Assembly: GCA_963676655.2 (NCBI GenBank)
Contig: CAXXKX010000005.1
Coordinates: forward strand, 310,001 to 374,000
DNA: 64,000 nt
Direction of reading: 5' to 3'
From: G963676655 sp963676655
GTDB taxonomy: Bacteria; Verrucomicrobiota; Lentisphaeria; Victivallales; Victivallaceae
Shown here: in pieces, positions 8,595 to 18,279 of the stretch
Layout: every line of letters starts with the position of its first letter
How positions within the stretch are numbered: the stretch's first letter is position 1
Translations under genes and position numbers: made by a program
Notes under the pieces: model-generated
What the model was told of the DNA's origin: nothing
Seen by the model: only the letters and a program-made list of their open reading frames with translations
The model's database searches: none

Positions 8595-8951
8595 ATGAAT
8601 AATGCAATTATTATTTTATTTGCTCTATGGATATGGCTTATTTTGATTGAAATAGGACTAATTATTTGTTTTTTTAAATCTGGGCTTGATTATAAGATTC
8701 TATTATTATTTTTGGCAATTCTTGGCTATGCGTTGTTTCCACTTATTATAAGTAATTATCCACTTATTATAAGTAATTATCCATTTATTTTTTGTTATCT
8801 AAATATTGGCTTAACGTTTATTATTTCGTTAATTATAATTATTCCGGTAAAAAGGACTATTTATTCTAATATATCTGGAATATTCGGGATGATTTCATGC
8901 GCGCTATATTATATTATAATATTGATTAACGACGACATTGCGGCTATTTAG
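8595..8951 (+). CDS. Hypothetical small membrane protein
   Basis: A 118-residue, very hydrophobic protein with about four membrane segments and no recognised family. It contains a perfect 21-bp tandem duplication (about 8740-8781), which repeats PLIISNY. Its composition is far more AT-rich than the flanking genes. There is only a weak ribosome site before ATG 8595, so expression is uncertain. Confidence 0.45.
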   Translation: MNNAIIILFALWIWLILIEIGLIICFFKSGLDYKILLLFLAILGYALFPLIISNYPLIISNYPFIFCYLNIGLTFIISLIIIIPVKRTIYSNISGIFGMISCALYYIIILINDDIAAI

Positions 8952-9478
8952 AAGTTGACCAAGGAGTTATGATAAAATGCAGCTTCCCCCAATAATGACC
9001 AACGAGTTTCTAAGGCTTATATGATAATCCATTCCCAATACAACACTCAAACAAAATCATTTCATTAAATGGGAGCGCGTGGCTCCAGCCGCGCAGAAAA
9101 GCGCATTAAAAAACAATGCAAGAAAAAGTTATAAGTGGAGGTGACCCCTGAATTTCATTGACCCTGAATTTTTTTATGTTTGTAGATCCAGATGGATGAC
9201 TGTGCGGGAACATTTTCCCGAAACAAGTGAATGGAGTTTTCACAAAGTTGAACACGGAAATTATTCGAGAAGACGGCAAATTGCAGTCGACGGGCGGGGG
9301 TCTCCCCTGTCAAGAAAATCATTTTGTGAAAGGGAAAATTGAAATTTTCCTATAGATTTTTATTTTTTAAACTTGACAGGAACCTAAATGGATGACCCTG
9401 CATCCCTACGCGGCGGCGACCACTCGCCGCGGATTAGGATTTATTCAATTGTCAAACAACACTCAGTAAAATTATTAC
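8952..9478. other. Noncoding interval with dispersed-repeat fragments
   Basis: No gene is seen. It holds an inverted solo copy of the 250-bp repeat family (9070-9113), a segment at about 9247-9300 resembling 8439-8500 in direct orientation (shared AAATTATTCGA and CGGCAA words), and a short hairpin GCGGCGA/TCGCCGC at 9413-9430. Confidence 0.6.
9070..9113 (-). repeat. Solo inverted copy of the 250-bp repeat family
   Basis: The reverse complement of this segment matches 11524-11567 in the tandem array with a one-base length difference. It includes the TGCGCGGCTGGAGCCACGCG hairpin. It shows that the array unit also exists dispersed and in the other orientation. Confidence 0.85.
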
Positions 9479-10528
9479 TTATTCTTTAGAATTCATCTTA
9501 ATATCGGTTTTAATGGTAGTTTTTTTTGATTTAATATTATCTTGATTGTCTTTAACTAAGACTTGCGCTTCTTCTTCGTTTAAATCAATTCCTTCTTTTG
9601 AAAAATAATCTAAAGGTATAAGTATTTTTTTAAAATGCTTTATTTCACGATCAAAATGTTCTTTTTTTATTGTAATTATATGTTTCCATATATTAAGCTT
9701 AGGTCCTAAACACAAACGAAATCCTAAGGTCATATGTGTTCCATAAGGACTATTTGACAACCTGCTTCCGGGAGTCATATAATTTTTTGAATCACCCCAT
9801 CCTCCTCCTTTCAATACTATACTTTCACCCATTATGATATTGCCTGGATATAATCCCATAATATCATTACGCTTATGATATATGTCTACACACCATTCAC
9901 GAACATTCCCTGTCATATCACATAATCCTAATTCGTTAGCCTTTTTAAGACCAATTTCATGTATTTGCCCGTTTGAGTTGTCTACAAACCATCCAGCAAG
10001 ATTTGCAAAACGGCTAGCACCATATTTATATCCAAGACTATAAGCCCCACCTTTTGCAGCATACTCCCACTCAACTTCAGTAGGTAATCTATATACGTAT
10101 CCTTTGGGAATACGCCCTTTTCTCATTTCCCTATCATTTAACTTCTTACAAAATTTTAATGCATCAAACCATGACACGCAATGTACAGGGAATAATTCAT
10201 TCTTAAGTTTACTTGGATTTGAACCCATAATTTCTTGATATTGTTTTTGAGTAATTTCATATTTACTCAGCCAATATGATTGTATGACATTCTCTTTATG
10301 CAGAGGCATACTGAATTGATCGTTTTTTGATCCCATTATAAAACTGCCTGATTTAATATATACCATATAAATATCAAGACTTGATATCATTCTATTTTTA
10401 TCTATTTCTGATTTGGGCATATGAACATTATATTCGTGAATGCACGTGAAATAAATCATTCCTAAAATAAAAAGGGGAATAAAAAAAAGAACAAATATTA
10501 AAAACCGATATATATTTCTTTTATTCAT
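9479..10528 (-). CDS. Membrane-anchored formylglycine-generating-enzyme (SUMF1)-like protein
   Basis: The 349-residue protein has an N-terminal membrane anchor (about residues 7-28). An FGE/SUMF1-type C-type-lectin-like domain follows (about residues 50-275): IKSGSFIMGS, KYEITQKQYQEIMG, YRLPTEVEWEYAAKGG, MTGNVREWCVD, LKGGGWGD and LGFRL are the recognised signatures. A lysine-rich tail follows. In bacteria this fold is often used for roles other than sulfatase activation, and no sulfatase gene is seen in the window, so enzymatic activity is open. The gene is AT-rich and has AAGGA before ATG 10528. Confidence 0.88.
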   Translation of the reverse strand: MNKRNIYRFLIFVLFFIPLFILGMIYFTCIHEYNVHMPKSEIDKNRMISSLDIYMVYIKSGSFIMGSKNDQFSMPLHKENVIQSYWLSKYEITQKQYQEIMGSNPSKLKNELFPVHCVSWFDALKFCKKLNDREMRKGRIPKGYVYRLPTEVEWEYAAKGGAYSLGYKYGASRFANLAGWFVDNSNGQIHEIGLKKANELGLCDMTGNVREWCVDIYHKRNDIMGLYPGNIIMGESIVLKGGGWGDSKNYMTPGSRLSNSPYGTHMTLGFRLCLGPKLNIWKHIITIKKEHFDREIKHFKKILIPLDYFSKEGIDLNEEEAQVLVKDNQDNIKSKKTTIKTDIKMNSKE

Positions 10529-10750
10529 AAAAAAGTTCCTTATTGATCTATGCCAGTAGTATTAAAGGGAGGATTTTGCCATTCGGGTCGGCCCCCATAT
10601 CGAACCGTTTTTTGAACATAAAAAAATCATAAAATCACCAAAAAACACCCCCTAGATTGATTTTTTGACGCAAAAAATTTGATTTAAGCATTTTCCAGTG
10701 TCATCTCAATTTAAATATACTGCTTATAAACTGGCATTGCAAATAAAGTT
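10529..10750. other. Upstream region, nothing identified
   Basis: AT-rich sequence between the FGE-like gene and the tandem repeat array. No gene, promoter pair or stable hairpin could be singled out. Confidence 0.4.
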
Positions 10751-10769
10751 GATGTGGAGGTTCTATGTG

Positions 10770-11845
10770 CCGCGCTTTCAGCGCTTTTTCTGCGCGGCTG
10801 GTGCCACGCGCTCCCATTTTTATATTTCGCACTTACTGCGCTTAATATTGTTGGAAAATCTTACCCGGGGTTCAATCGCTATCGCTCAATCACCCCGGGC
10901 TGGATATATACCGCGCTTTCAGCGCTAATTCGCCGTTCGGCAAGGGTATGCACCCCCGTTAAAAAGCCCGGCTCCTACGATCACCCCAGGCTGGGTATAT
11001 TTCGCGCTTTCAGCGCTTAATTTTTTAATGCGCTTTTTTGCGCGGCTGGTGCCACGCGCTCCCATTTTTATATTTCGCACTTACTGCGCTTAATATTGTT
11101 GGAAAATCTTACCCGGGGTTCAATCGCTATCGCTCAATCACCCCGGGCTGGATATATACCGCGCTTTCAGCGCTAATTCGCCGTTCGGCAAGGGTATGCA
11201 CCCCCGTTAAAAAGCCCGGCTCCTACGATCACCCCAGGCTGGGTATATTTCGCGCTTTCAGCGCTTAATTTTTTAATGCGCTTTTTCTGCGCGGCTGGTG
11301 CCACGCGCTCCCATTTTTATATGTCGCGCTTTTAGCGCTTAATATTGTTGGAAAATCTTACCCGGGGTTCAATCGCTATCGCTCAATCACCCCGGGCTGG
11401 ATATATACCGCGCTTTCAGCGCTAATTCGCCGTTTGGCAGGGGTATGCCCTCCGCGTTAAAAAGCCCGGCTCCTACGATCACCCCAGGCTGGGTATATTT
11501 CGCGCTTTCAGCGCTTAATTTTTTAATGCGCTTTTTCTGCGCGGCTGGAGCCACGCGCTCCCATTTTTATATTTCGCACTTATAGCGCTTAATTCGCCGG
11601 TCGGAGCCCGGCTCCCACGGTAGGAATCATCGCCGGTCAGACGGGGTATGCACCCCGGTTAAAAAGCCTGGCTCCTACGATCACCCCAGGCTGGGTATAT
11701 TTCGCGCTTTCAGCGCTTAATTTTTTAATGCGCTTTTTTGCGCGGCTGGTGCCACGCGCTCCCATTTTTATATTTCGCACTTACTGCGCTTAATTCGCCG
11801 GTCGGCAAGGGTATGCACCCCCGTTAAAAAGCCCGGCGACCACTA
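10770..11845. repeat. Tandem array of about 250-bp hairpin-rich repeats (five copies, last two shortened)
   Basis: The marker GCGCGGCTGG recurs at 10792, 11040, 11289, 11539 and 11740, giving periods of 248, 249, 250 and 201 bp. Each unit carries several palindromes: GCGCTTTCAGCGC, a GGC/GCC hairpin inside GCGCGGCTGGTGCCACGCGC, ACCCGGGG pairing with CCCCGGG about 20 bases on, and CCCAGGCTGGG. Frames open through the repeats give the same peptide in successive copies but lack ribosome sites and read through the hairpins, so I treat them as noncoding. Copies 1 and 2 are nearly identical. Confidence 0.92.
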
Positions 11846-11930
11846 TAAGAATAAGGCAGTTTTGCATTTGCTGTTAACTGTAGACTGTTAACTGTGGACT
11901 ATCCTGTTTACTTGAATAAGATGCATTTGT

Positions 11931-11950
11931 TTGATAAAATGTTTTATTAA
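11931..11950. promoter_or_regulatory. Candidate LacI-type operator
   Basis: TTGATAAAATGTTTTATTAA is a near-perfect palindrome about a TG centre (one mismatched pair in each arm). The arm TTTGTTTGATAAA recurs inverted at 11986-11998. It lies upstream of the promoter of a locus that encodes its own LacI-type regulator at 15567. Confidence 0.45.
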
Positions 11951-11999
11951 TTTTCCTGTACAATTATTACAATTTTGGAAAATAGTTTATCAAACAAAA

Positions 12000-12037
12000 T
12001 TGCAATTATTGTCAAAAAATTATATAATCGTTATAGA
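12000..12037 (+). promoter_or_regulatory. Promoter(s) of the BNR-4/LacI locus
   Basis: Two overlapping pairs are readable: TTGCAA (12000-12005) with TATAAT (12023-12028), and TTGTCA (12009-12014) with TATAGA (12032-12037). Both have 17-bp spacers, and they end about 35 bp before ATG 12073. Confidence 0.6.
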
Positions 12038-12072
12038 GAATGTTTTTTAAGCCATAATAAAAAGGATTGTCT

Positions 12073-15000
12073 ATGCAAAAAATTCTTCTAGCCGGCCTGA
12101 TCGCAGGAACTTTTTCCACTAACTTCTTAGCAGCGGAAAGTAAAATCGTTTATAATTTTGATCAACCAAACCAGAAAATCAAACTGGTAGGCAATGTTAA
12201 AAAAGCCGACGGCCCGCGCAAAGGCGTGGCTGCGATGCAGTTTGACGGGAAAAAAGGTTACGCGGAGGCGCCTTCATACGGCAATCCCGCCGCTTTTTCC
12301 GGCGAGGCCTGGATCAAGGTACTCGGAACCTCGAAAGACAATCGCAGCGTTATTATGATCCGGCGCGGCAAAGGCAATCAATGGCAATTCTGGGCCCAGA
12401 CGGATGGACTGTTTTTTTATACCTGGAACCCGAAATTTCCAAAAGGAATGCCGATAACCGCCAAAGTCCCGTTCAAGTTTCAACCCGGCAAATGGTATAA
12501 TGTGGCGTTCGAAACCGACAGCAACAAAGTTTGCCGCATCTATATTGACGGCGAAAAACGTTATGACAAGGCGCCGCCGATGGCGGTGGGAACCGGCAGC
12601 AGCCCGGTCAGGGTCGGCGGCGACGGTTTTCACTCGTTCAATGGGATGATCGGCGGGGCAAAACTCTACAACGGCCTGCTGCCGAAAGATCGAATGCAGC
12701 AGGTTAAAGCTTCGCTCTTTGTCAAAAACGTTTACGATTTCAACTGGCAAAAGCCCAATAAAAACGTCAAGCTGGTCGGGAACGTGAAAATTGTCAACGG
12801 TCGAAAAAATGGTAAAGCGTTACTGTTCGACGGTCAAAAAGGTTACGCCGAAGCTCCGGCTTACGGTAATCCGACATCGTTTTCAGCCGAAGCCTGGATC
12901 AATCTCAAAGGGCGTTCAAAAAATAACCGCGGCGTCATCCTGATCCGACGCGGCAAAGGCAATCAATGGCAATTCTGGGTTCAACCGGAAGCATTATATT
13001 TCTTTACCTGGAACCAGAAAGCCAAGCATCATCTCGGCATAACCGCCAAAGCTCCGGCCAGACTGAAATTGGGCGAATGGTATCATGTGGCATTTGAAAC
13101 CGACAGCGACAAATTATGCCGTATTTACATCAATGGACAAAAGGTCTATGACGGCAAGCCGTCAATGCCGGTGCAACCCGGTTCCAGTCCGCTCAGAATC
13201 GGCGGGGACGGAACCTATGCGTTCAACGGCCTGATCGGACCGGTAAAGGTCTACAACGGCCTGCTGCCTGAAGGACATATTGACGCAGTCAAGGACGCGA
13301 TGATGCCGGCATATCGCAAGAAAATCACCGCCGAGGATGCCATGGGCTTCGAAAAAGCCGGGGCCTGGAATACCGCCCCGATCGAATTATTCGACCTGAT
13401 GCCGGAATACAAACTGGTTTGCACCAGAACCCAGGGGCACAAAGCAGGAAAAGTACTGGCAACCACTCCGGAAAAACTTGCTTCAGGCGCAAAACTCAGC
13501 ACCAAACATGTCACAGCCGGCAAACACTCCCTGCTCTGGAAAGATCATGCCACCTACCCGACTATCGCCACTCATCACATGCCGCGCAACTGGCAGGGCA
13601 AAAAAACATTGTCGCTGGATATCTATTCGGAACGGCCGACAAATGAAATCGTCTTTATCGCAATCGAATCCGATTCACCGGAAACCAAATGGAAAGATTA
13701 TTACTATCTGCCGATCAAAATAAACTGGCAGGGCGCAAAAACCGTCAAACTGCCGTTAAAGGATTTTACCAAATACGAAAAAGTCGCCGGTTGGAACAAG
13801 GTTGACGGCATCTACTTTTTCACAAAAATGTTCGGCTGCCAACCCAATCCCTATACCGAACTGTATCTGGACAATCTGCGCGTGACTGACGAACCGGCCG
13901 GATCAGACTGGGAAAAAATTGCGGCAAAACTACCTGAAATCAAGGGTAAGGATAATTTTCCGGTGGTCATCAGCGCGATCGAATGGCAGCAGGACCAGCT
14001 TAACCATCAGTATCCGGAAACAGTCGGCAACAAAGCGGTCAATGCCCCCTACGCCTATCAATATTATTTCCGCAACGAACGTGACCTGTTCAAATATTAT
14101 CCGAAATTTGTTCCGGGTTATATCTGTTTTGACCGGCACGGCAAAGCCTTTATCAACTCGCCGCGCATTATTCAGTTCAAAGGCCCCGACGGCAAGTGGC
14201 AGAAATCAGAAACCGGCAAAGCCGTGATCGACTGGGCAAAAAAACAAGGCTGGCAGGGCCTGAAGATCGCCTGGACCCATAACCAGAGTGAAAAAGCCGT
14301 CAGGTTCGACAAAGACGGCGACGCCTATGTGTTGATCCAAGCCGAGGCGTTGAACAAGGAAGGCAAACCCTATGATTGGACAACCCGCTGCACTCTGCTG
14401 CTGCACTCAAAAGATAAACTGAAAACCTGGACCGTTTACAAACTGCCGTCACGGACCGGGGAATTTGAAAAACTCGACGGCCACAACCTGGAATGCGTGG
14501 ATCGTCCGCCGTTGATCCTGATGGGCGACTACAAATATTTCGGCGCAGGCGATCCGGGCGGCTACCTGCTGCTGCCGGAGAAAAAGTCTGACGGCACCCT
14601 GCACTTCCCGAAACCGATCAAATACGCCGACAACTGTATCTCCGTTGCTCAACACTCCGGCGGCGGCAATCAGGCGATTACCAAAGACGGCAAGATCTAT
14701 ATTATCTACAGCTGGTATGTACCTGATCACCGACGCAAAGGCGACTGGAAAAAGACCTGTCCGCCAATCCCCGAAAACCATCCGGCTTTGAAATTGCAAT
14801 ACATCCGCAAGTCACATAAAACCACGACCGAATACAGCAAAAACGGCGTCCCGGCCTTTGTCGTGGCCTATGATCTGAACACCAAAAAACTGAGCAAACC
14901 GGTTTTCGTCGGCATGGGCGGAGGAATATACGACAACCACAACTGGGGCGCAATTACCGTCGACGGCAAAGGTTATCTGCACGTCGTAATCAACGGCCAC

Positions 15001-15564
15001 CACAATCCGACGTCCTACAGCCGGACCGTCCGGCCGCTGGACATCAGCGAATGGACCCCGACCAAATATGTCCTGCCGGAGGACCAGAAATTGCAGCCGA
15101 ACCTGAGTTATGCAACTTTGAACTGTGATAAAAAGAACAATCTCTATACCGTACATCGCAGCACAACCGGAGTCTATAACAATCATATCGGACTCTATCG
15201 CATGACCCCGGAAGGCAAATGGCTGCCGGAAAAAACACTGATCGTACCTTTCAAATATATGTACAAAGTATGGGGCAACAAGATGATGTATAATCCGGCG
15301 GAAGACCGCTTGTGCCTGACCGTTTACGGTCAATCATCGATGAAGCAGCTCAGCCGCGACCAGTATGAATTTGATATATTCTATTGGCCGGATCATGAAA
15401 GAATCTATTATTCCAATACTTATAATCAGGGTTTAAACCGCGGTCCGGCCAAACCGAACGGAGGCTGCAATATGATGCTGAGTGAAGCTTCTGAAGCTAT
15501 TTCACTGCTCTCCAACGGTCCCGGCAAAACGTGGAAACTGGTAACATCCGACGATTTGAGGTGA
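12073..15564 (+). CDS. Secreted BNR-4 family protein with two LamG-like domains (putative polysaccharide lyase/glycosidase)
   Basis: The ATG at 12073 has AAAGGA six bases upstream and is preferred to a TTG two codons earlier. The 1163-residue product starts with a signal peptide ending at LAAES. Two tandem LamG/concanavalin-like domains (about residues 25-220 and 220-415) are clearly duplicates, sharing RRGKGNQWQFW and the AFETDS-CRIYI pattern. Next comes a jelly-roll-like carbohydrate domain (about 430-610), then a large beta-propeller region with BNR-4 character (WGAITVDGKGYLHVVINGHH, about 955-975). The BNR-4 family includes ulvan lyases (PL24/PL25 type). The substrate here is not proven. 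It heads an apparent operon with the LacI gene. Confidence 0.85.
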   Translation: MQKILLAGLIAGTFSTNFLAAESKIVYNFDQPNQKIKLVGNVKKADGPRKGVAAMQFDGKKGYAEAPSYGNPAAFSGEAWIKVLGTSKDNRSVIMIRRGKGNQWQFWAQTDGLFFYTWNPKFPKGMPITAKVPFKFQPGKWYNVAFETDSNKVCRIYIDGEKRYDKAPPMAVGTGSSPVRVGGDGFHSFNGMIGGAKLYNGLLPKDRMQQVKASLFVKNVYDFNWQKPNKNVKLVGNVKIVNGRKNGKALLFDGQKGYAEAPAYGNPTSFSAEAWINLKGRSKNNRGVILIRRGKGNQWQFWVQPEALYFFTWNQKAKHHLGITAKAPARLKLGEWYHVAFETDSDKLCRIYINGQKVYDGKPSMPVQPGSSPLRIGGDGTYAFNGLIGPVKVYNGLLPEGHIDAVKDAMMPAYRKKITAEDAMGFEKAGAWNTAPIELFDLMPEYKLVCTRTQGHKAGKVLATTPEKLASGAKLSTKHVTAGKHSLLWKDHATYPTIATHHMPRNWQGKKTLSLDIYSERPTNEIVFIAIESDSPETKWKDYYYLPIKINWQGAKTVKLPLKDFTKYEKVAGWNKVDGIYFFTKMFGCQPNPYTELYLDNLRVTDEPAGSDWEKIAAKLPEIKGKDNFPVVISAIEWQQDQLNHQYPETVGNKAVNAPYAYQYYFRNERDLFKYYPKFVPGYICFDRHGKAFINSPRIIQFKGPDGKWQKSETGKAVIDWAKKQGWQGLKIAWTHNQSEKAVRFDKDGDAYVLIQAEALNKEGKPYDWTTRCTLLLHSKDKLKTWTVYKLPSRTGEFEKLDGHNLECVDRPPLILMGDYKYFGAGDPGGYLLLPEKKSDGTLHFPKPIKYADNCISVAQHSGGGNQAITKDGKIYIIYSWYVPDHRRKGDWKKTCPPIPENHPALKLQYIRKSHKTTTEYSKNGVPAFVVAYDLNTKKLSKPVFVGMGGGIYDNHNWGAITVDGKGYLHVVINGHHNPTSYSRTVRPLDISEWTPTKYVLPEDQKLQPNLSYATLNCDKKNNLYTVHRSTTGVYNNHIGLYRMTPEGKWLPEKTLIVPFKYMYKVWGNKMMYNPAEDRLCLTVYGQSSMKQLSRDQYEFDIFYWPDHERIYYSNTYNQGLNRGPAKPNGGCNMMLSEASEAISLLSNGPGKTWKLVTSDDLR

Positions 15565-15566
15565 AT

Positions 15567-16613
15567 ATGGGAAAAGTCAAAAAAACCACCATCAGGGATG
15601 TCGCCAATGTGGCGGAGGTTTCGCCCTCCACCGTCTCGATGGTCCTCAACAACAGCGAACGCAGCTTCTCTGACGAAGTCCGGCAACGCGTCCTGAAAGC
15701 GGTGAAAGCACTGAAGTATCATCCGGCCGGAGTAGGCAGACCTTCTGCGGGAACACCCCGGAGCAAACTAGAATCAACCAGATCGAAGGTCGTGCTTCTG
15801 GTCAATGAACCGCATTTTACCGTCAGCGACAGCATTTACGGCATGGTCCAGAAAGGCGCGGAAAATGAGTTGAAATCGCGTCGAATCGACCTGATCATTC
15901 AAAATACCGGAGCGTTCATGCTTTCCGCAGATACGACCGGAATCATCTATTACGGCGGATTGGATGAAAACAAGCGACAACTAATCGGCAACCGGCAATC
16001 TATCTGCTGCATGGGGGTAATCGACCGTGATTCAACTGAAGACCATATTACCTACTGCAACCGGGAGATTCCGATCCTTGCCGCACAATATCTGCTGCGG
16101 CGTGGACACAAGCATATCGGCTCGCTTTTCATCGACAATTCAGAACTTTTTGTCGAAAGACAGGATATATTTGCCGGAATAATCGCAAAATCCGGAGTCA
16201 AGTACAGCCATACCCCGCCATCCGACCATGCAGATCTGTTTGACGACCCGGCTAACCTGGAGCAAGTTCTGCGGAATTACCTGACCGGTAAGGATCGGCC
16301 AACCGCATTGTTTATCTCCGCCGATACGGTCACCTCGATTGCCTATCCCCTGCTCTACTCGATCGGCGTGATTCCCGGAAAGGACATTGAGATCGTCACC
16401 TGTAATAACGAATATTTGCGAATGGCCGGTCTGAATCCCAAGCCCGCGGTAATCGATATCAAGGCATACGATATCGGGCGTATGGCGGCAATTCAGTTGT
16501 TACACCGAATCAGATATCCGGATTCCCCCCAGGTAAAAATACAGCTTATGCCGGAATTGATCCCCGGGCAGAAATGGGAAGATTACAATAAAAGAGCCAT
16601 ACATTATCGTTAA
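15567..16613 (+). CDS. LacI-family transcriptional regulator
   Basis: The 348-residue protein starts at ATG 15567, whose GAGGTG ribosome site overlaps the TGA (15562-15564) of the BNR-4 gene, so translation is probably coupled. An N-terminal helix-turn-helix (TIRDVANVAEVSPSTVSMVL, residues 7-26) with hinge-helix is followed by a periplasmic-binding-protein-like ligand domain to the C-terminus. Location inside the polysaccharide locus suggests that it senses a breakdown product and controls the locus. The candidate operator is the palindrome at 11931-11950. Confidence 0.93.
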   Translation: MGKVKKTTIRDVANVAEVSPSTVSMVLNNSERSFSDEVRQRVLKAVKALKYHPAGVGRPSAGTPRSKLESTRSKVVLLVNEPHFTVSDSIYGMVQKGAENELKSRRIDLIIQNTGAFMLSADTTGIIYYGGLDENKRQLIGNRQSICCMGVIDRDSTEDHITYCNREIPILAAQYLLRRGHKHIGSLFIDNSELFVERQDIFAGIIAKSGVKYSHTPPSDHADLFDDPANLEQVLRNYLTGKDRPTALFISADTVTSIAYPLLYSIGVIPGKDIEIVTCNNEYLRMAGLNPKPAVIDIKAYDIGRMAAIQLLHRIRYPDSPQVKIQLMPELIPGQKWEDYNKRAIHYR

Positions 16614-16644
16614 CATAAACCGAACAAAAAAGGAGTACTGAAAA

Positions 16645-17409
16645 ATGAGAAAGAACAAACAAATGATGTCGGGACCAATCTTCACATTGATCGAATTGCT
16701 GGTCGTGATCGCGATTATCGCCATTCTCGCCAGTATGCTGCTTCCGGCGTTGAACAAAGCCAGAATCAAAGCCAAGATGATCACCTGTGTGAATAATCTC
16801 AAACAGATGGGAACCGGCGCGGCATTGTACACCAGCGACGCCAACGATTATATGCCTCCTTTTCCATACAATCCATCCACTTCCGATGATCGCTATCTGA
16901 CCCAGATGCAATCCACCCCCGGCGGCGTGTTTACTTATTATTACTGGGGAAAAATTCGCGGCGAAGGATATATCTCGGACATTAAAGTTTTCTATTGTCC
17001 GACGGCCACAGGTCGTTTTGCGGCAAAGAACTACGACCCGACCGCCTGGCACGCCATGGGTTACAAACAGCGGCGGATGCGGACCTCAACCGCAGGTGAA
17101 GCCAGAGTTATGCGCTCGGTTGATGTCGCTTCCGGGGCTTCAATGGGTACCTACGCTAAAATTATTCACATGAGTCAACGGGCGGTGCTCTCTGACCTGT
17201 GTAATACCGCAATCAGCGAAGATTACGGCTACGGTATCGGCGGGTTGAATACCACCCACGCGCCGGAAGGACTCAATGTTTTGTACGGCAACGGCGCGGT
17301 AACCACCGACCGGACCAGAACCTGGCTGATGCATGGCTCTCAGGAATGGCCATGGTGGAATATCTTCTCAACCTCTCAAGGCGGCTGGGACCGCAAAACC
17401 TTTTATTAA
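16645..17409 (+). CDS. Prepilin-type leader (pseudopilin-like) secreted protein 1
   Basis: A 254-residue protein. The N-terminus MRKNKQMMSGPIF runs into the class III leader IFTLIELLVVIAIIAILAS, the membrane helix recognised by prepilin peptidase. LLPALNKARIKAKMITCVNN follows, the sequence seen in type II secretion-type pseudopilin proteins of this group. The C-terminal motif expected to read 'H-x9-DGHV' is altered here to GNGAV, so the usual Asp is lost. AAAGGAG lies eight to ten bases before ATG. It is 31 bp after the LacI gene and 61 bp before a second prepilin-like gene. Confidence 0.9.
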   Translation: MRKNKQMMSGPIFTLIELLVVIAIIAILASMLLPALNKARIKAKMITCVNNLKQMGTGAALYTSDANDYMPPFPYNPSTSDDRYLTQMQSTPGGVFTYYYWGKIRGEGYISDIKVFYCPTATGRFAAKNYDPTAWHAMGYKQRRMRTSTAGEARVMRSVDVASGASMGTYAKIIHMSQRAVLSDLCNTAISEDYGYGIGGLNTTHAPEGLNVLYGNGAVTTDRTRTWLMHGSQEWPWWNIFSTSQGGWDRKTFY

Positions 17410-17470
17410 CTCATAAATCAGACTTCGAACAAAAGCACAGCAACAGTTAAAAATTAAGGAGAGATTACAG

Positions 17471-18253
17471 ATGGCGGATAATCCATCAAGGGCATTTTTT
17501 AGACATTTCACACTAATCGAATTGCTGGTTGTGATCGCGATTATCGCAATCCTCGCAAGCATGCTGCTACCGGCATTGAATCAGGCCAGGGACAAAGCAA
17601 CAATGATCAGCTGCTCCAATAACCTGAAGCAACTCGGAACCGGCATTGCCCTTTATTCAACCGATAATCAGGATTATTTTGAATTCGCCTGCAATGGTTA
17701 TGAATACCGTCCCGCGGTTAATTGTATCATTGGATCAACTCCGGGAGGAAAGCCTACCTGGTACAAACTTGGGATGGTCTATGACTACATGAAAAACGGT
17801 AAAATATTTTATTGTCCCAGTATCAAGGCAAAAGAATACCGTTATGAAACGGTTTTCAACAAGGTGCCAACCCCGAATATGAAAGGTGGTTATAACTTCC
17901 GCTGGGAACGCTGCACCCAGCCGAATTGCGCTCCGGGTTCGACCTGTACCTGCTCCGGGAAAAGCGGTACCACTTATGAAAAGATATTGAATCTCGTCCG
18001 TCACAAAAAGAATAATAATTACATGACAGGTTCGTCGATCGCCATGGTTTTTGACTTTTCGTCTACCGTCGATTCCGCCAATACCAGAAACAACTCCACG
18101 CCTTCGGATCAGATCTGCCGTCACCCCAGATACGGAGGCAATGTCCTTTATTCAGACGGACACGTCAAGCAGCAGGACAATCTTTACTGGTACGGCCATC
18201 CGGACACTCCGCCGTGGCGCGCCAATACCTGGTGCTGGGACAAGAATCCGTAA
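17471..18253 (+). CDS. Prepilin-type leader secreted protein 2
   Basis: A 260-residue paralogue of the preceding gene. The leader (FRHFTLIELLVVIAIIAI) lacks the glycine usual just before the cleavage site and has His instead. LASMLLPALNQARDKATMI follows. The tail keeps RHPRYGGNVLYSDGHVKQ, the H-x9-DG-like ending. A cluster of cysteines near residues 156-163 (CTCS region) may form disulfides. GGAGAG precedes the ATG. Inner-membrane-anchored filament subunit or surface protein is the likely role, with the partner unknown. Confidence 0.9.
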   Translation: MADNPSRAFFRHFTLIELLVVIAIIAILASMLLPALNQARDKATMISCSNNLKQLGTGIALYSTDNQDYFEFACNGYEYRPAVNCIIGSTPGGKPTWYKLGMVYDYMKNGKIFYCPSIKAKEYRYETVFNKVPTPNMKGGYNFRWERCTQPNCAPGSTCTCSGKSGTTYEKILNLVRHKKNNNYMTGSSIAMVFDFSSTVDSANTRNNSTPSDQICRHPRYGGNVLYSDGHVKQQDNLYWYGHPDTPPWRANTWCWDKNP

Positions 18254-18279
18254 CTCTGCCTGGAACATCAATTAATTTC

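Noticed and set aside
10754..11268. Two open frames encoding nearly identical peptides (RGWCHALPFLYFALTALN and onward)
   Set aside because: They are the same frame of successive copies of the tandem 250-bp repeat, have no ribosome binding site and run through palindromes. Repeat identity, not protein selection, explains the match.
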